From contig NZ_SORW01000002.1 in NCBI RefSeq assembly GCF_004405105.1, positions 466,892 to 530,891 of the forward strand: a stretch of DNA of 64,000 nt, given 5' to 3'. The notes beneath the pieces are model-generated. The model ran no database searches and was not told where the DNA came from. It worked only from the letters and a program-made list of their open reading frames with translations. Shown here piece by piece: positions 34,841 to 43,755 of this stretch. Position numbers and translations under genes: made by a program. The stretch is from Jeotgalibacillus sp. R-1-5s-1. Its GTDB lineage: Bacteria; Bacillota; Bacilli; Bacillales; Jeotgalibacillaceae. The stretch's first letter is position 1. The number at the start of each line of letters is the position of its first letter.

Positions 34841-35982
34841 TTTACCGCAGTCCCTCCTGACTCAGTAATGATCCAGACTCTTCCGCTCATTTTTGACAAT
34901 CTCCCGGCAGATGTCTGATCCATTTGTCCGATGTGTATCACATCATTCGCCTGTAATTGCATCAGATTCAGCTGATTAATAACAAGATGAGATGGCAATG
35001 TTACGTCACCGATCGATAATACACTTAGCATTTCAAGGAGTTTTCTGCTGTGACTTGTCCCCTTCTCAGGTGGCAGGAAGTAAAAGTGAGGTGATCCTTT
35101 CGTCCTTACATTAACTGCAAGTCCGATTGAACGGTTATTGCGGTGGGCTTCCGTCACAAGAAAGGCAGCCTGCCTGATCAGTTTTTCAAATTCAATGTTT
35201 TTCGCATGGCCGTGGGATACATTCAGCAAAATCATCATTTTTTCTTCTGTCACTCGTTCATAAACATTCGTCTGAAGTTCACCCGTCTTAGCGTAGGCAT
35301 TCCAATTCAACCGCTGAATCGTATCTCCGGGCCTATACTCACGAGTCCCAGCCGGCATAGTCAGATCTTCAAACAATGAATGAGAAGACAGATCCTCACC
35401 TGATTTAAAAACCGGAGATAATGATTGAAACGACACTTTTTCAATCTCCGGATAAATCAGCTTTGAATGAGAAAGATGGCTATTATACCTGAGCACCGTT
35501 TCACCGTAACCAAACAGGTGTGGAATTTTTAGTCTTACTGAAACCACTTTAGCCTTCCCTCTTCTGATCGATCGGAACGGTATCGTGACGGTAACATTCT
35601 CATACTTTTCCAATGAAATATCCGTTTCCCATTCAACAAGTGAGCCGTTTACCGACCAATCCCCTTCTGACGGCTCTATATGATCAGTTAAAAGTAGTTG
35701 CAGTTTTGCATTTTTCATCGGATACTTCCCATTTTGAAACGTTAAGAACCATTCGGAGTTTTCCCCTATGTGAAGTCTTTCAGCTGATCTCTCTTTTGTA
35801 ATGGTCAGCCCTTCACCGACTTTATCAAGATATCGCAAGTGAAATCTGATATAGATAAGAATGACAATTCCTAATGTCATGGCTTCAAACTGGGCACCAA
35901 ACAAAGAAAACAGAATACCTGAAAAGGCAAGCAATTCAACCGCGAGTATTCTCTTTTTTTCAACGGATTCACGTTCCCACAT
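34810..35982 (-). CDS. DUF58 domain protein
   Basis: 390 residues with two N-terminal membrane helices (about 12-45) and a DUF58 region with the signature GTREYRPGDTIQRLNWNAYAK (about residue 208), followed by a partly eroded von Willebrand A-like domain. The ATG follows the MoxR stop by two bases, with TGAGG inside the moxR 3' end, so it is translationally coupled. DUF58 and MoxR genes co-occur widely; the pair is thought to act in protein assembly or envelope stress, without a defined role in Bacillales. Confidence 0.85.
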   Translation of the reverse strand: MWERESVEKKRILAVELLAFSGILFSLFGAQFEAMTLGIVILIYIRFHLRYLDKVGEGLTITKERSAERLHIGENSEWFLTFQNGKYPMKNAKLQLLLTDHIEPSEGDWSVNGSLVEWETDISLEKYENVTVTIPFRSIRRGKAKVVSVRLKIPHLFGYGETVLRYNSHLSHSKLIYPEIEKVSFQSLSPVFKSGEDLSSHSLFEDLTMPAGTREYRPGDTIQRLNWNAYAKTGELQTNVYERVTEEKMMILLNVSHGHAKNIEFEKLIRQAAFLVTEAHRNNRSIGLAVNVRTKGSPHFYFLPPEKGTSHSRKLLEMLSVLSIGDVTLPSHLVINQLNLMQLQANDVIHIGQMDQTSAGRLSKMSGRVWIITESGGTAVKWNDLQKNIQ

Positions 35983-35983
35983 A

Positions 35984-36913
35984 TCAGAGCCTCAGCTCAA
36001 CTGGGGTATCCACTGACTGGATGATCTCATCAAGCACCTGATCTGTTGATTTTGTCAAAGAAGCTTCTGCAGTTAATTGCAGCCGGTGTGCTAGTACATA
36101 CCTGAGCATCTTTTTGACATCTTCAGGAACAACATGATGACGACCTTCCAGAAAAGCAGACCCCTGGGCAGCTTTAACGAGCGCAACTCCTGCACGGGGA
36201 CTTGCCCCCCACTCAACAGAAGCATGTTCTCTTGTCGCCCTGATCAACTCAACAATATAATCAGCCATTTCCTTATGCACAAGAACCTCTCTTACTTTTC
36301 TGACTGCATCCTCCAATGTATCGATTGATAGAATGGACTCCGGTTCCTGCTTTTCAGATTGATTAATCCACTGATTAATAATGTCCGTTTCTTCGGAAAA
36401 AGAAGGATAATCAGCTGGCAGTTTAAACATAAAACGGTCCAACTGCGCAAAAGGCAGAGGGAAGGTTCCCTGCTGTGACTCGACAGGATTTTGAGTGGCA
36501 ATGACCATGAATGGAAAATCCACCTGAACAGTCGTGCCGTCAATCGTGACCTGTCTTTCCTCCATCACCTCCAACAGACTTGACTGCGTTCTTGGCGTGG
36601 CACGATTAATTTCATCAGCTAATAAGAAGTTCGTCATAACCGGCCCTTTTTTTAATTCAAACTTATGCGTCTCCGGATTAAAATAATGGAGCCCCGTTAC
36701 ATCTGATGGCAATACATCCGGTGTGAATTGAATTCTTTTAAACTTTCCTCCCGCCACTCCGGCAAAGGTTTTTGCCAATAACGTTTTCCCTGTCCCTGGA
36801 ACACTCTCAATCAGCACATGTCCTCCCTGAAGCAATGCAATCAGTAAGAGTTCTGTTTCTTTTGTTCTACCAATAACGGTCTTACTTACCTCTTTATTAA
36901 CTAACTGTTTCAT
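35984..36913 (-). CDS. MoxR family AAA+ ATPase
   Basis: AAA+ chaperone-like ATPase of 309 residues. Walker A SVPGTGKT (about 37-44), Walker B LLADEINRA (about 108-116), sensor-1 region IATQNPVE, and the C-terminal lid with WGASPRAGVALVKAAQG. ATG after GGGGG. First gene of a three-gene operon with a DUF58 protein and a polytopic membrane protein. MoxR proteins usually help mature or insert metal or membrane complexes; the client here is unknown. Confidence 0.92.
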   Translation of the reverse strand: MKQLVNKEVSKTVIGRTKETELLLIALLQGGHVLIESVPGTGKTLLAKTFAGVAGGKFKRIQFTPDVLPSDVTGLHYFNPETHKFELKKGPVMTNFLLADEINRATPRTQSSLLEVMEERQVTIDGTTVQVDFPFMVIATQNPVESQQGTFPLPFAQLDRFMFKLPADYPSFSEETDIINQWINQSEKQEPESILSIDTLEDAVRKVREVLVHKEMADYIVELIRATREHASVEWGASPRAGVALVKAAQGSAFLEGRHHVVPEDVKKMLRYVLAHRLQLTAEASLTKSTDQVLDEIIQSVDTPVELRL

Positions 36914-37002
36914 TTTCTTCCCCCTGACAGATGATATACTTTATTATACCAAAAATTCGGAAAATAGAGTTGATCAACGATATACTTTGCTGATATAACA
37001 AA

Positions 37003-37044
37003 AGATCCCGGCAGCCAAAGTTTCCTCTGACTCCCGGGATCTTG
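37003..37044 (-). terminator. Terminator of the SDR gene
   Basis: AAGATCCCGG/CCGGGATCTT, ten perfect pairs, loop of about 22 bases, with TTTGTTATATC following on the minus strand. It separates the SDR gene from the moxR operon promoter region. Confidence 0.8.
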
Positions 37045-37070
37045 TACTGAATCCACATCCACCATTTTAA

Positions 37071-37796
37071 TTAATGTTCATAAATCATTTTTCTCGTCAT
37101 ACCGCCATCAATAATAAGGTTTTCACCGTTAATAAAGTTATTTTCAGGATCAGATAAGAACAAACATGCCCTAGCAATATCCTCGGGTTTTCCTACCCTG
37201 TTGGAAAGGTGTTGACTATGATCTATGTCTCTTAGCTGATCATAGTCTTCTGTTGCGATCCAGCCGGGACTGATTGCATTCACTGTGATGTTTCTTTCAC
37301 TTAATGTAACAGCAAGTGAATGAGTCAATGCATGGATGCCGCCTTTGGAAGCTGCATACGCTTCTGTATCCGGCTCAGACATGAAAGCCCTCGTCGAACA
37401 AATATTAATTATAGCACCGCCATTCATTCTTCTGGCCGCCTCCCTTGAGCAAAAGAATACACTTGAAAGATTCGTATGTATTACTTTTTCCCAATCCTCA
37501 ACCGTTACTTCCCAGATCGATTTAAATTCCGAAAGACCGGCGTTATTAATCAATACATCAATAGAGTCTTCCTTCTCGTGGATCTTAGAAAACAAGCGTT
37601 CAATTTCTTCATGCTTTGATACATCAAGTACTTCTGTGATGACATCAAGCCCATCCTCCAATAATCGTTTCTTTTCAATTCTAAGCTTCTCTTCATTCAC
37701 ATCAAGCATGTACACCTTCATCTTTTTTCCGGCAAATGCTCTTGCGACACTAAGTCCAATTCCACTCGCTGCACCGGTTACAACCACTACTCTCAT
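37071..37796 (-). CDS. Short-chain dehydrogenase/reductase
   Basis: Classical SDR of 241 residues. TGAASGIG cofactor motif (about 7-14), NNAGLS (about 86), catalytic Ser in INICSTRAFM, and YAASKGG providing the catalytic Tyr and Lys (about 148-152). Asp in MLDVNEEK after strand 2 favours NAD(H). ATG after AAAGGAG, 15 bp downstream of a small gene with which it forms an operon. The substrate cannot be told from the sequence. Confidence 0.88.
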   Translation of the reverse strand: MRVVVVTGAASGIGLSVARAFAGKKMKVYMLDVNEEKLRIEKKRLLEDGLDVITEVLDVSKHEEIERLFSKIHEKEDSIDVLINNAGLSEFKSIWEVTVEDWEKVIHTNLSSVFFCSREAARRMNGGAIINICSTRAFMSEPDTEAYAASKGGIHALTHSLAVTLSERNITVNAISPGWIATEDYDQLRDIDHSQHLSNRVGKPEDIARACLFLSDPENNFINGENLIIDGGMTRKMIYEH

Positions 37797-37811
37797 TTAC
37801 GATCCGCTCCT

Positions 37812-38006
37812 TTAACTTCTTGGTTCATCGAGATACGTATAAACAGTATGACCGTTATGTCCTGCAATTCCTCTGAAATGCTTAAAGTCATTTCTTGCCA
37901 CAAGCACTTCCCTCACCTCATCAAACTGCTCTTTTTTAACAAACACTTCATTTATTTCCTTGTTTTTCAGCTGCTCAAACATTTGATTAATTTCTTCTTT
38001 TGTCAT
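37812..38006 (-). CDS. Small conserved hypothetical protein (64 aa)
   Basis: 64-residue charged, soluble protein (start MTKEEINQMFEQL, end VYTYLDEPRS). AAGAGGTG precedes the ATG at 38006; an upstream in-frame Met at 38015 is less well placed. 15 bp upstream of the SDR gene, so probably co-transcribed. No family recognised; the C-terminal half (GHNGHTVYTY) could be a small beta hairpin. Confidence 0.65.
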   Translation of the reverse strand: MTKEEINQMFEQLKNKEINEVFVKKEQFDEVREVLVARNDFKHFRGIAGHNGHTVYTYLDEPRS

Positions 38007-38133
38007 GCTGTACACCTCTTACTCTATTCTATTTGTTCATCAGATTTATCACTTTCATCCTATTTTGAAACTTTTCATTCTGTCAAACGTCTACTATACT
38101 GACAACATATAGAATCAAACTGGAGGGAATGAA

Positions 38134-38877
38134 ATGAAAAAGCTGCATTTATTGATCTTTGCACTGATTTTAACATTAATCCTTGCGGCATGCGGTACAG
38201 AAACTGCTGAACCTGCATCTGAGGACGGAACAAACGGCACATCTGAAACAATCGACAATGAGGAAACGACCGAGGAAGAGGCTGTTGAAGAAGAGCCTGT
38301 AGAAGAAGAAGAGCCTGCTGAGGAAACAGAAGATGAAGCTGCTGTTGGAGAAGGAGAAGAACCTGCTGAAGAAACGGCTGAAGAGGAAACAGCTGCCGGA
38401 GAAGAAAATGGTATGCGCCTGCTCGAACAGCAAATGACCGTTGAATTAGAGGGAGAATCAACGGATAAGACAGCGTTTCTTCAGGAAAACACAAACAATG
38501 GATACAGTATGTATGTATTGGACGGCTTTACTTATACACCGGAAGAACCGAACGTTGATCAGGTGTTCTATAATGAAGATCCATCTCAATACATGAGAGT
38601 CGAAACATTCCCTGCAAACGAAACTGACACTTCATTTGTTCAGGAGCAGATGGCTGGCCAGCGTGATGCAGTCAATGCAGAAAATGCTGCTGACTGGATG
38701 CCTGAAAACAGTCAATTCGAAGAGGTCATCGCGGGTTACTCAACACAGACAGAAGACACTGACTATCAATCTCTTTTAGCTAAACAGGGAGATAAACTGA
38801 TTAAAATCACAATGTACACAAAAGCCGACACCGGCACACAGGACGCTTTTCTGAAAATGGCTGAAACGATTCAATAA
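38134..38877 (+). CDS. Predicted lipoprotein with acidic linker
   Basis: 247 residues. A type II signal peptide with lipobox LAAC (Cys at about residue 22), then a very acidic low-complexity linker rich in Glu (about 27-90), then a compact C-terminal domain (about 105-247, from MTVELEGESTDKTAFLQENTNNGYSMYVLDG). Expected to be anchored on the outer face of the membrane, with the linker spanning the wall. No enzymatic motif seen. ATG after GGAGGG. It ends in a very strong terminator shared with clpE. Confidence 0.82.
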   Translation: MKKLHLLIFALILTLILAACGTETAEPASEDGTNGTSETIDNEETTEEEAVEEEPVEEEEPAEETEDEAAVGEGEEPAEETAEEETAAGEENGMRLLEQQMTVELEGESTDKTAFLQENTNNGYSMYVLDGFTYTPEEPNVDQVFYNEDPSQYMRVETFPANETDTSFVQEQMAGQRDAVNAENAADWMPENSQFEEVIAGYSTQTEDTDYQSLLAKQGDKLIKITMYTKADTGTQDAFLKMAETIQ

Positions 38878-38920
38878 GAAAATGAGGGTGGGTCAAAAAT
38901 GACCCACCCTCATTTTCTTA
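38875..38920. terminator. Very strong bidirectional terminator, lipoprotein/clpE
   Basis: A 21-bp perfect stem (38875-38895 with 38900-38920) closing a four-base AAAA loop. A-rich 5' and T-rich 3' ends make it symmetrical for both converging genes. The left arm overlaps the lipoprotein stop codon. Confidence 0.95.
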
Positions 38921-38928
38921 TCTATTTT

Positions 38929-41022
38929 TTACTTTGAAACAATTGTTACTTCATTTTCAATTAATTCAGCACGCACGTTCTTTAAATCCGGGTTGTCGTA
39001 CATAAAGTCTGTGATCCGGTCTTCCACGTATTCCTGAATGACTCTTCTCAGAGGGCGAGCGCCGAATGAAGGATGATAGCCAAGCTCTGCAAGCTGTTCT
39101 TTTACTTCTTTTGAAACAGTAAGCTCCATACCCTGTTCCTCAATCAATTCGTTTAATTCCTCAAGCATCAGATCAACAATCTTCACTAGATGCGCTTTTT
39201 CAAGTGGTTTAAACTCGATGATACTGTCAAAACGGTTAAGGAACTCCGGTTTAAAGAAGTTGCTTAATGAATCCAGGATAGTTGCTTCATCTGCGGCTTC
39301 TGTTGCGCCAAAACCAACCGCTTTTTTACGCATCCCGACTCCTGCATTACTTGTCATAATAATCACGGTGTCTTTAAACTGCACCGTACGCCCCTGACTA
39401 TCTGTTAAACGGCCGTCCTCCATGATCTGAAGGAACATATTCATCACATCAGGATGTGCTTTTTCAATTTCATCAAGAAGCAGAATGGAGTAGGGATTGC
39501 GTCTTACTTTTTCAGTAAGCTGTCCCGCTTCATCGTGACCGACATACCCCGGTGGTGAACCAATTAGCTTTGAAACGCTGTGTTTTTCCATATATTCACT
39601 CATATCCAGTCGGATCATCTGGTCTCTTGATCCGAATAATTCTTCAGCAAGCGTTTTGGAAAGCTCTGTTTTACCTACACCCGTTGGCCCAACAAAAAGA
39701 AATGATCCGGCAGGACGGTTTTTCGATTTTAGTCCTGCTCTGCTTCTGCGGACTGCTTTGGCCACCTTTTTCACAGCCTCATACTGACCAATGACTTTAT
39801 TGTTTAAGTTTTCTTCAAGATTGGACATTTTCACCCGTTCATCCTGTTCGAGTTTTCCAACTGGAATCCCGGTCTTACGTTCAATCAGTTTTTGAATCAA
39901 TTCAAGGTCAACAACAGGATATTCCGCTGATGAAGAATCGTTTTGTTTATGCTCAAGCGCTTCTTCCTCATCACGAAGCTTTGCAGCAAGCTCATAATTT
40001 TCTTCCTTCAAAGCCTTTTCTTTTTCTAAATGAATATGCTTCAGACGCTGCTGAATCTCTTCTTTATCATGATGATCCACGGTTAAATTCAGTTTAGAAC
40101 CCGCTTCATCCATCAGATCGATCGCTTTGTCCGGGAGAAAACGATCCTGAATATAGCGTTTTGATAACTGGACTGCACCCTTGAGTGCTTCTTCGCTATA
40201 AGTCACCTTATGATACTCCTCATAGCGTGGTGCAAGACCTTTCAAAATCTCGAATGCTTCTTCAGCTGTCGGTTCCTTTAAGTGAATAGGCTGGAAGCGG
40301 CGTTCAAGCGCAGCATCCTTTTCAATCTTCCGGTATTCCTTCAGTGTCGTTGCACCGACAAGCTGAAGCTCGCCTCTTGCAAGGGCCGGCTTCAGAATGT
40401 TTCCTGCATCCATTGAACCTTCTGCAGATCCAGCTCCTACGATCTGATGAATTTCATCAATAAACAAGATGACGTTTTTGCGGGATTGAACCTCTGAAAC
40501 CAGCTGTTTCATCCGCTCTTCAAATTGCCCACGGATGCCCGTATTAGACACAAGTGATGCTACATCAAGCAGGATGACTTCTTTACCTTTAAGCTTCTGG
40601 GGCACTGTACCGTCAGCAATTTTCAGTGCAAGCCCTTCAGCTGCTGCCGTTTTACCAATTCCCGGTTCTCCAATCAGCACCGGATTGTTTTTATTTCTTC
40701 TATTCAAAATTTCGATCATCTGGCTGATTTCTGCGTCACGACCAATCACCGGATCAATCAGACCGGCTTTTGCCAGGTTAGTCAGATTTCTGCCATACTC
40801 ACCAAGAAGACCGGCTTCTTTTTGTGCCTGTTCAGGACGTTCCTCTTTTTTGTCACGCTTTGGTGATTGACCAGCGCCATTATAGCCATTCATAGCAGAA
40901 TGCAATTTTGCGCGCTCTTCTTTATAGCAGTCGGAGCACAAATGAAAATCCTGTATGCTGCCATTCAGCTGGACTCTTAATTGAACATTTGCCTGATTTG
41001 TACTGCATTTTTCGCAAATCAT
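38929..41022 (-). CDS. clpE: ATP-dependent Clp protease ATP-binding subunit ClpE
   Basis: HSP100 unfoldase that works with ClpP under heat or stress. 697 residues: an N-terminal zinc finger (Cys3, Cys6, Cys29, Cys32), two AAA+ domains (Walker A GEPGIGKT and GPTGVGKT) and a UVR-type segment between them (EKEKALKEENYELAAKLRDEEEAL). These are the diagnostic ClpE features. ATG after AAAGGAGG. Two CtsR boxes flank and overlap a consensus promoter (41054-41109), so it belongs to the CtsR heat-shock regulon. Confidence 0.97.
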   Translation of the reverse strand: MICEKCSTNQANVQLRVQLNGSIQDFHLCSDCYKEERAKLHSAMNGYNGAGQSPKRDKKEERPEQAQKEAGLLGEYGRNLTNLAKAGLIDPVIGRDAEISQMIEILNRRNKNNPVLIGEPGIGKTAAAEGLALKIADGTVPQKLKGKEVILLDVASLVSNTGIRGQFEERMKQLVSEVQSRKNVILFIDEIHQIVGAGSAEGSMDAGNILKPALARGELQLVGATTLKEYRKIEKDAALERRFQPIHLKEPTAEEAFEILKGLAPRYEEYHKVTYSEEALKGAVQLSKRYIQDRFLPDKAIDLMDEAGSKLNLTVDHHDKEEIQQRLKHIHLEKEKALKEENYELAAKLRDEEEALEHKQNDSSSAEYPVVDLELIQKLIERKTGIPVGKLEQDERVKMSNLEENLNNKVIGQYEAVKKVAKAVRRSRAGLKSKNRPAGSFLFVGPTGVGKTELSKTLAEELFGSRDQMIRLDMSEYMEKHSVSKLIGSPPGYVGHDEAGQLTEKVRRNPYSILLLDEIEKAHPDVMNMFLQIMEDGRLTDSQGRTVQFKDTVIIMTSNAGVGMRKKAVGFGATEAADEATILDSLSNFFKPEFLNRFDSIIEFKPLEKAHLVKIVDLMLEELNELIEEQGMELTVSKEVKEQLAELGYHPSFGARPLRRVIQEYVEDRITDFMYDNPDLKNVRAELIENEVTIVSK

Positions 41023-41053
41023 TGTGACTCCTCCTTTAATGATTAAATATTAA

Positions 41054-41070
41054 TTTGACTTTCTTTGACC
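41054..41070 (-). promoter_or_regulatory. CtsR operator 2 of clpE
   Basis: On the minus strand GGTCAAAGAAAGTCAAA, an exact CtsR heptad repeat (RGTCAAANANRGTCAAA). It covers the predicted transcription start. Confidence 0.93.
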
Positions 41071-41080
41071 TTATGGCTCT

Positions 41081-41109
41081 ATTATAATTTGACCTTTTTT
41101 GACTTTCAA
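41081..41109 (-). promoter_or_regulatory. clpE promoter with CtsR operator 1
   Basis: Minus strand: -35 TTGAAA (41109-41104), 17-bp spacer, -10 TATAAT (41086-41081). The spacer is almost entirely the CtsR box AGTCAAAAAAGGTCAAA (41104-41088), so CtsR binding directly excludes polymerase. Confidence 0.92.
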
Positions 41110-41133
41110 GTTTTTTGTTTCGGGAATAAAAAA

Positions 41134-41166
41134 ACTGGAACAACCCTCGAATAGAGTCGTTCCAGT
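41134..41166 (-). terminator. Terminator upstream of the clpE promoter
   Basis: ACTGGAAC/GTTCCAGT with a 17-base loop and TTTTTTT on the minus strand. It insulates clpE from transcription coming from the M3 peptidase gene. Shares the GAGTCGTTCCAG block with the dapH terminator. Confidence 0.82.
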
Positions 41167-41314
41167 CTAATATGATTCAGCCAGTGAGTTCCGCTCCAGA
41201 CGGACGCTTTCCGTCGCACTCACCTTAGTACTAAAAATATCACAGGATGATACACTCAAAGACTCATTTTTTCAAAACGATTTGAGGTGCCAGATAAAAG
41301 ATTGATTTCTCAGA
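41167..41314. other. Gene-free stretch upstream of a repeat
   Basis: 41185-41215 contains TTCCGCTCCAGACGGACGCT, which resembles the end of another repeat frequent in Bacillaceae (recalled). The remainder is AT-rich with no gene. Confidence 0.4.
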
Positions 41315-41427
41315 GGTCCGGACTCACCCGTAGACTCCTGTGGCGGAAAGGGACAGGTGAAACCGAATGTGCGTAGCACAGGCGGGTTCACCGCCCGGCC
41401 ACGGAAAGCGGAGGGTGAGTCCGGACC
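41315..41427. repeat. Interspersed palindromic element, reverse orientation
   Basis: Arms GGTCCGGACTCACCC (41315-41329) and GGGTGAGTCCGGACC (41413-41427), perfect complements. In the reverse complement the inner helix is GTGGC/GCCAC and the central hairpin is the GAA subtype (GGTGAA/TTCACC, TGTGC/GCACA). It lies 38 bp past the 3' end of the M3 peptidase gene. Confidence 0.9.
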
Positions 41428-41465
41428 GGATTTTCTAATTTTAAACAAACCCAATCCTCTTTCCA

Positions 41466-43163
41466 TTAAAGCTTCTGATCGTCCACTGATGAAAGCCAGA
41501 GTTCAATTTCCCCGATCACTGACTCCACACAGCCCTCCTCAAATGGTGAAAGAAGGTTTGCCTCCTTTACAAGCTCTGTAAACGGAAGAGATCCGCCAAG
41601 TTTGCATAAATGCAGATAATCTGCCCATGCTGATTCGTGATTTTCACGTGACTTTTTCCAGAACTGGAACGCACAAATCTGAGCCAGTGTATAGTCAATA
41701 TAATAAAACGGCACTTCGTAAATGTGGCCCTGACGCTGCCAGAATCCACCCTCGTTAAGATAACTATGGTCACCATAATCACGGTGAGGAAGATACGTTT
41801 TCTCAAGTTCTTTCCACGCTGCTTTTCTCTCAGCAGGTGTCATATCCGGATTTTCATAGACGATGTGCTGGAACTCATCCACCATTACGCCATAAGGAAG
41901 AAACAGCAAAGAGCTGCTCAAATGTGAAAACTTATATTTTTCTGTCTGTTCTTCAAAGAATCTTTCCATCCACGGCCATGTGAAAAATTCCATGCTCATA
42001 GAATGAATTTCTGCTGATTCGTGGGTCGGCCATCTGTATTCAGGTACTTCAAGGTGACGGCTCATATATACCTGAAATGCATGACCGGCTTCATGGGTCA
42101 AAACGTCAATATCCCCTGATGTACCATTAAAGTTCGAGAAGATAAACGGCGATTCATAATCTTCAATAAACGTACAGTAACCGCCAGACTCTTTTCCTTT
42201 TTTCGCTTCAAGGTCCATCAGCTCGCGCTCATTCATGAAATCAAAAAACTCTTTTGTTTCAGGTGAGAGTTCACTGTACATTTCCTTTCCGCGATCAATG
42301 ATCCACTGAGGATCGCCTTTAGGAGCGGCATTTCCTGACAGGAAAGAAAGAGATTCATCCCAAAATTTCAATTCATTAACGCCGATTCTATTTTGCTGTC
42401 TATCTCTGAGTTTAGTGGCTAGAGGAACAATAAATTCTTTTACCTGATTTCTGAAAGTCTGTACCATCTCAGCATTATAATCAATACGCAGCATTCTAAT
42501 ATAGCCGAGCTCAACAAAATTTTTGTAACCAAGCTTTAGCGCAATCTCATGTCTTACTTTTACGAGACGATCGTAAATCCGGTCGAATTTTTCGGCATGC
42601 TGGTTAAAAAAATCAAATTTTGTCTTAACAGCTTTCTCTCTCATGCTTCTGTCTGTCGATTCTGTGTAAGGATCAAGCTGAGCCAGTGTTAACGTTTTTC
42701 CATCAAAGTCAATTTCAGCAGAGGCGACAAGCTTTGAATATTCAGATGTTAATTTGTTTTCTTCCTGCAACAACGGAATCACTTCAGGTGAAAAGCCTTT
42801 AATTGAAAAGTCAGCGAGCTCAAACAGCTGCTTACCGTACTTTTCTTCGAGGCGGTCCCTGTATGGTGATGCGACAAGCGCTTTATAATAATTGGTTTCA
42901 AGCTCAGAAAACTTTGGCATCACTTCATCAAAATAGTCTTTTTCCTTTTGATAAAATTCGTCGTTTGTATCAACAGATGCACGAATCAACGCCAGGTTAT
43001 ACTGACTTGAGATGTTGTTGCGGTATGTATTCAGCTTATTGATCGCTGCGATTTGCTCCTCAGCTGATCCGGCTTCTGTAAAAGCAGTCAGAAGTTCTTC
43101 AAACGTCATTTTCGCCTGAGCAAAATCAGGACGTTTATATTGATAATCATTAAATTTTTGCAT
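41466..43163 (-). CDS. M3 family oligoendopeptidase
   Basis: Zinc metallopeptidase of the M3/PepF group that degrades oligopeptides in the cytosol. 565 residues with the HEAGH zinc motif (VLTHEAGHAFQ, about residue 356) and the downstream glutamate in HESAEIHSMSMEF (about 385). No signal peptide. The length is that of the short PepF-like branch found in Bacillales. ATG after GGGGG. Separated from marR by that gene's terminator. Confidence 0.9.
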   Translation of the reverse strand: MQKFNDYQYKRPDFAQAKMTFEELLTAFTEAGSAEEQIAAINKLNTYRNNISSQYNLALIRASVDTNDEFYQKEKDYFDEVMPKFSELETNYYKALVASPYRDRLEEKYGKQLFELADFSIKGFSPEVIPLLQEENKLTSEYSKLVASAEIDFDGKTLTLAQLDPYTESTDRSMREKAVKTKFDFFNQHAEKFDRIYDRLVKVRHEIALKLGYKNFVELGYIRMLRIDYNAEMVQTFRNQVKEFIVPLATKLRDRQQNRIGVNELKFWDESLSFLSGNAAPKGDPQWIIDRGKEMYSELSPETKEFFDFMNERELMDLEAKKGKESGGYCTFIEDYESPFIFSNFNGTSGDIDVLTHEAGHAFQVYMSRHLEVPEYRWPTHESAEIHSMSMEFFTWPWMERFFEEQTEKYKFSHLSSSLLFLPYGVMVDEFQHIVYENPDMTPAERKAAWKELEKTYLPHRDYGDHSYLNEGGFWQRQGHIYEVPFYYIDYTLAQICAFQFWKKSRENHESAWADYLHLCKLGGSLPFTELVKEANLLSPFEEGCVESVIGEIELWLSSVDDQKL

Positions 43164-43227
43164 GTATACTCCCCCTTATCTTCTTACATTCAATAAAAAA
43201 AGCGCAAACCCTTTTACACATTACAAA

Positions 43228-43259
43228 AAACCCGTCCAGTCATTTTCTTCAACGGGTTT
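43228..43259 (-). terminator. Terminator overlapping the marR stop codon
   Basis: AAACCCGT/ACGGGTTT with a 16-base loop; on the minus strand the stem begins in the marR stop codon and ends in TTTTTTG. Confidence 0.82.
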
Positions 43260-43707
43260 AGTAAGATAAATCTTTTATGGAAAGACCAAGCTTTTTTAAC
43301 AGTTCGATTGCCTGCTGCTGTTCTTCATCCGAAAGAGCTGCCATTAATTCATGCAGGTTTTTTTCATGATCCGGAAAAATCTCTGCCATAAAACGGTTTC
43401 CTTCGTCAGTTGTTTCAGCATAGGTTACCCGGCGGTCTTTTGGAGATGCAATTCTTCTGATCAGCCCTTTTTTCTCTAACTTATCCACTACATACGTGAT
43501 ACTGCCACTCGCAAGAAGAATCTTTCCACCAATTTTCTGCAGTGGCTGCCTGCCTTTATGGTATAAAAGCTCCAACACAGCAAATTCAGTCGGATTTAGA
43601 CCTTTCGCCTGAAAAAACTGGTTGCTTGATTCATTGATCGCTTTATATGCGCGGGAAAGCACGATAAAAAGCTTCAACGATTGTTTATAATCGGTCGCTT
43701 CTGTCAT
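43258..43707 (-). CDS. MarR family transcriptional regulator
   Basis: 149-residue dimeric winged-helix regulator. The DNA-binding region is [49 protein letters not shown]-type (about 37-85), followed by the wing [16 protein letters not shown]. ATG after AAAGGA. It lies 48 bp downstream of the metallophosphoesterase gene on the same strand. The ligand is unknown; no palindromic operator was recognised directly upstream. Confidence 0.9.
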   Translation of the reverse strand: [149 protein letters not shown]

Positions 43708-43755
43708 ATTTGTCAGTCCTTTGTCTCATCTTCTTTTAAAGTATAGTCGGGGCTG

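Noticed and set aside
38075..38494. 139-residue Leu/Gln-rich frame antisense to the lipoprotein
   Set aside because: Complement of the GAA/GAG-rich acidic linker; no start signal.
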